Source: Nitrospiraceae bacterium UBA6898 (GTDB lineage Bacteria > Nitrospirota > Thermodesulfovibrionia > Thermodesulfovibrionales > UBA6898). Taken from it: DNA of 15,219 nt. The notes under the pieces were generated by a model. It was not told where the DNA came from, did no database searches, and saw only the letters and a program-made list of their open reading frames with translations. The position numbers were made by a program, and so were the translations under genes. This document shows, piece after piece, positions 12,452 to 15,219 of this stretch (the first letter of the stretch is position 1; every line of letters begins with the position of its first letter). The stretch spans positions 40,336 through 55,554 of the forward strand of contig DKBO01000257.1 in assembly GCA_002448975.1 (NCBI GenBank), written 5' to 3'.

Positions 12452-15151
12452 TCACGTCGTAAGTCGTTTATAGATCAGAGGCAATCTCACCGGCAGTGTC
12501 TCGATATTGTCGATGAGCGTATAATTGGCTTCTCCGTACATATACGGCAGGTAGTCGCGGCTCTTCTTGTCCACCGTGATGCAGAAGGAATTGACACCCT
12601 TTCTCCTGCCTTCCCAGAGCGCTCTGCGCGTATCCTCGACCGAGTAATCCGCATCGCCGTAATCGATATCGTAGGGCCTGCCGTCCGAAAGGAGGATAAG
12701 AAGGCGGATGCGCGAAGACTGCCGCACAAGCAGGCTGTTGGCGTGACGGATTGCCGCACCGAGCCTCGTCTGGGCAATAGGCCTGATGTTCTCAAAGCGC
12801 ATCTTCACTGTATTGTTGAACGCCTCGCCGAAGTCGCGCACTACGAAAAAATCCACCTTGTCGCGATAGTTCGAAGAAAAACCGTATACAGCCCACTGGT
12901 CGCCGATACTCTCGAGCGCCTCTGCCATGAGCACCATGCCCTCCCGTTCAATGTCGATGATTCGTTTCCCTGACGGCATCACGTCTCCGGTCGAATAACT
13001 CATATCGACCAGAAAGGCGACGGACACGTCGCGCAGATTCTTCTCGCGCCGGATATATACGCGATCAGATGGCGTTCTTCCGGCGTGGCGTTCAACCACG
13101 GCTTCGATAACCGCATCGAAATCGATATCATCGCCACGCTCTTCGCGAAAGAAGCGTTTGATCCGGTCAGGCCTGAGCAGGCTGAAGTGGCGCCTGAGAA
13201 GGCTGACCAGCCCGTAATTGTCAGCTATCGTCTTATGGTAGAAGACCGGCGAGGTCTCGACCATATCCATTTCCCGTACCCGGCACCAGTCCTTCCGGTA
13301 GTCGTCGAGTTTCATGTCCCACTCGTCATAATAGACCGATCGGCGAAAGCGCTTTTCGGCCTCCATCTCGGCGACGACATCCTGGACCTGCTCGAAGAGT
13401 TCCGCGAACCGCTCCCCGTCAGTCACCTGCCAGAGCAGTTCTTCCGAGTCGATAATCTCAGCCTCTTCTATTCGGCGAAGCGCAAGGGATACTGTCTCCG
13501 GAGCCATTTCGACATTCTTCTCGTTGAATCGCTCCACCAGATCGACCACCAATCGCCATGTGCCGGTCCTGGCGCTCTCCACAAGATCAAAGTCGATCAC
13601 ACCACGGTAGAAGAGCCGGTCAAGGGACTCCCGGTTCTCGCAAACCTCGCAGGACATTTCCCCATTGGCAGCGCGGTAGATGCCGATCGTCAGGTCAAGC
13701 ACTTCATTCACGGTGCAGTCGGGCCTGAGCACCTTCGCAAGCGCCTCCTTGAGCAACGGCGTCAGTCTGCATGCCGAGGAAGACGCCCCAGCCATCACAC
13801 CCGCAGTCCGGAAACTGATGGTCTCGAATATCGACTGTTTCACCTCTCCAAGTGCCGCTTTGCGGGAGAGGAAGGCGTCCATGATCACCCGGCGGTCCTT
13901 CTCGAGCCCGGGATAAGCGAGGCCTATGAGGTAGTCGACGCGCTCATCCTCGAGAAACTCAAATATCTTGTAGGCGTGGTTCGGGTTGTTCAGCCCGTTC
14001 AGGCCTGCCAGTTCCTGCTTTCCTATGCTGAACGTACCATACAGAAGATGGGCCAGTTCGTGGGTAAGTATCCATTTGAAGGTCTTGAAATTCAGCTCTT
14101 CATCGGCGAATGCCTCTATCTGCGAGGGCAGAAATATCCGCTCTCCGTCCGTTACAGAGAAGAACCTGCTCAGGCCCGGGAGATTCTTATAAAAGAGGGA
14201 AGATGACCGCAGCATGAACTTTCTGCCGGCAAGTGCTTCCGCGTACGAACGGAGCACCGTATGGATATCCTTCAACTCAAGCCCTTTTACCAATCCTTCG
14301 ACAGCAGTGCGGCTCGAACCGCTCTGGAGAGAGAAGAAGGAAGTCCCGCTGTCTTTCTGCGTGTCTGCAGCCTCCAGGCCTTTGGCGACCCATTCTTCAA
14401 GATCGCTCATGGACAGACGAGCAAGAATCTGGGGGGCTGATTTGAAGTACTGCAGCGCAAGATCCACCTTCTTCGCCTTGCCGGCTCGGGCTCCGGCAGC
14501 AAGCATGCTGTGGGCGTCGTATCCGGCTCGTATCCGGGGGCTTTTCTCGATAAGATAGATGCCCAGACTCGCCCACCGTTCCAGATCGCAGGCATCCACC
14601 TTCCTGAAGACTTCAGGGCTCGATCTGAAATATTCCTTGGCGGTCTTCCAGGACTTCCGCGCGATCTCGGTACCAAATGCTGTCCATGCGGCAAACTGCT
14701 GTTCGCCAATGGATTCGATCACCGGAATACTCGCCTCGATAAACTGAAGAGCAACGTCCTGATCTATGTCAGCCAGTGTTCCGGCCGACTGCAGCCATGC
14801 CGCTGCGATGCCGGGATACTTCTGCAAGAGAGGCAGTTTCCGATAAGCTCCCTCCACGACGCTCCATTTCGAGCGCCCCATCCCGTGAAGCAGGGAGAGC
14901 ACCTCCGACCGGATCGAAACGTCGGGAAACGATACAAGGGTTTCCTTGCCAGACCTCAGGAAAAAAAGGCTGAGCGACCGGTCCAGCGAAGTAAAGGAAT
15001 CAACGATCTGGAGATAGCATGTCATTCCTTCATCGTCAAGAATCTCCCGAAGGCCCTGAACGCTCTCGGCAACATGCTCGCTCATGCCGAGTTTTTCGGC
15101 AATCACGGCCGTAAGCTCCTGCACTGTCTGTCCGTCAAGGCGCACCGTCAT
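12452..15151 (-). CDS. NorD/CbbO-type VWA protein with HELAH motif and N-terminal helical repeats
   Basis: This is an 899-residue cytoplasmic protein. The C-terminal VWA domain (about 705-899) has an intact MIDAS: Asp716-Met-Ser-Tyr-Ser720, Thr795 and Asp823 (LSDGRP), so it should bind Mg2+ or Ca2+. The middle region has HELAH (364-368) followed by FLEDERVDYLIG (399-410), the place where NorD-like proteins carry a similar His/acidic pattern. The N-terminal part holds repeated helical units ending in W-x(3-4)-G (Trp119, 156, 193, 254). A CEVC pair lies at 501-504. Such proteins pair with MoxR/NorQ/CbbQ AAA+ ATPases to remodel or insert metal into a client enzyme. Here the end of such an ATPase gene overlaps this start by one base (TGATG). 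The linkage to corrinoid genes suggests the client lies there; the client is not proven. Confidence 0.88.
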   Translation of the reverse strand: MTVRLDGQTVQELTAVIAEKLGMSEHVAESVQGLREILDDEGMTCYLQIVDSFTSLDRSLSLFFLRSGKETLVSFPDVSIRSEVLSLLHGMGRSKWSVVEGAYRKLPLLQKYPGIAAAWLQSAGTLADIDQDVALQFIEASIPVIESIGEQQFAAWTAFGTEIARKSWKTAKEYFRSSPEVFRKVDACDLERWASLGIYLIEKSPRIRAGYDAHSMLAAGARAGKAKKVDLALQYFKSAPQILARLSMSDLEEWVAKGLEAADTQKDSGTSFFSLQSGSSRTAVEGLVKGLELKDIHTVLRSYAEALAGRKFMLRSSSLFYKNLPGLSRFFSVTDGERIFLPSQIEAFADEELNFKTFKWILTHELAHLLYGTFSIGKQELAGLNGLNNPNHAYKIFEFLEDERVDYLIGLAYPGLEKDRRVIMDAFLSRKAALGEVKQSIFETISFRTAGVMAGASSSACRLTPLLKEALAKVLRPDCTVNEVLDLTIGIYRAANGEMSCEVCENRESLDRLFYRGVIDFDLVESARTGTWRLVVDLVERFNEKNVEMAPETVSLALRRIEEAEIIDSEELLWQVTDGERFAELFEQVQDVVAEMEAEKRFRRSVYYDEWDMKLDDYRKDWCRVREMDMVETSPVFYHKTIADNYGLVSLLRRHFSLLRPDRIKRFFREERGDDIDFDAVIEAVVERHAGRTPSDRVYIRREKNLRDVSVAFLVDMSYSTGDVMPSGKRIIDIEREGMVLMAEALESIGDQWAVYGFSSNYRDKVDFFVVRDFGEAFNNTVKMRFENIRPIAQTRLGAAIRHANSLLVRQSSRIRLLILLSDGRPYDIDYGDADYSVEDTRRALWEGRRKGVNSFCITVDKKSRDYLPYMYGEANYTLIDNIETLPVRLPLIYKRLTT

Positions 15152-15219
15152 CAGATCACCGCCGTAACGATCTCCTTCAGGGTCTTCTGTATCTCCGCAT
15201 CATCCGTGATAGGTTTTAT
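15151..15219 (-). CDS. Probable MoxR/NorQ/CbbQ-type AAA+ ATPase, last 22 codons
   Basis: Only the C-terminal end is inside the window, open through the right edge on the minus strand and ending in TGA at 15151-15153. The residues PITDDAEIQKTLKEIVTAVI resemble the C-terminal helix of the NorQ/CbbQ/GvpN branch, where a (L/I)TDD turn precedes a final L-x-x-I-V helix. The stop shares one base with the ATG of the VWA gene, the usual tight arrangement of ATPase and VWA partner genes. No Walker motifs can be seen, so the family call depends on this short tail and the neighbour. Confidence 0.6.
   Translation of the reverse strand: MKPITDDAEIQKTLKEIVTAVI

Noticed and set aside
13085..14206. Plus-strand open frame of 373 codons
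   Set aside because: It lies wholly antisense to the VWA gene, whose MIDAS and HELAH motifs are in the minus frame. The plus-strand product shows no domain pattern.
1..15219. CRISPR array, tRNA or rRNA genes, insertion sequences
   Set aside because: No regularly spaced repeats, no cloverleaf or rRNA-like stretches, and no transposase motifs were seen on either strand.

Overview
The window reads as a chromosomal segment of a Gram-negative, probably anaerobic bacterium. An outer membrane is implied by a type II secretion gene set. Anaerobic one-carbon metabolism is implied by a corrinoid protein, a reductive corrinoid activator with a [2Fe-2S] domain, and a UroD-fold methyltransferase. The gene content fits Nitrospirota or Desulfobacterota, but that placement is inferred from style and gene order, not from a marker tree. 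Every base lies in or close to a gene. The longest gene-free stretch is about 164 bases (7173-7336).

Region 1 (1-4106, + strand) is a housekeeping operon: the 3' end of tmk (thymidylate kinase), holB (DNA polymerase III delta'), ricT (PSP1/YaaT family) and metG (methionyl-tRNA synthetase with a C-terminal tRNA-binding domain). holB/ricT and ricT/metG each overlap by 8 bases, so translation is probably coupled.

Region 2 (4114-7172, - strand) is a type II secretion cassette transcribed F-G-H-I-J. It encodes the inner-membrane platform protein GspF and four pseudopilins, with successive out-of-frame overlaps between G, H, I and J. It converges tail-to-tail on metG with 7 bases between them. gspD, E, K, L and M are not in this window.

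Region 3 (7337-15219, - strand) is the most interesting part. It looks like one long transcription unit that enters from beyond the right edge. In order of transcription it holds the last 22 codons of a probable MoxR/NorQ/CbbQ-type AAA+ ATPase, an 899-residue VWA protein of the NorD/CbbO type, a 79-residue zinc-finger protein, a DUF2284 cysteine-rich protein, a UroD-family (MtaA/MtbA/CmuA-like) methyltransferase, a B12-binding corrinoid protein, a RACo-like reductive activator, and a 62-residue unknown protein. A strong GC hairpin follows the last gene.

The last five genes form the core of a corrinoid methyl-transfer system, but no substrate-specific methyltransferase (MtxB) is present. The AAA+/VWA pair is of the kind that remodels or metallates enzymes elsewhere (NorQD, CbbQO, CobST, BchID). 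Its tight linkage to a corrinoid methyltransferase module suggests a dedicated maturation or activation machine; this is inference. The VWA protein also carries an intact HELAH motif followed by a conserved-looking acidic segment, plus N-terminal helical repeats.
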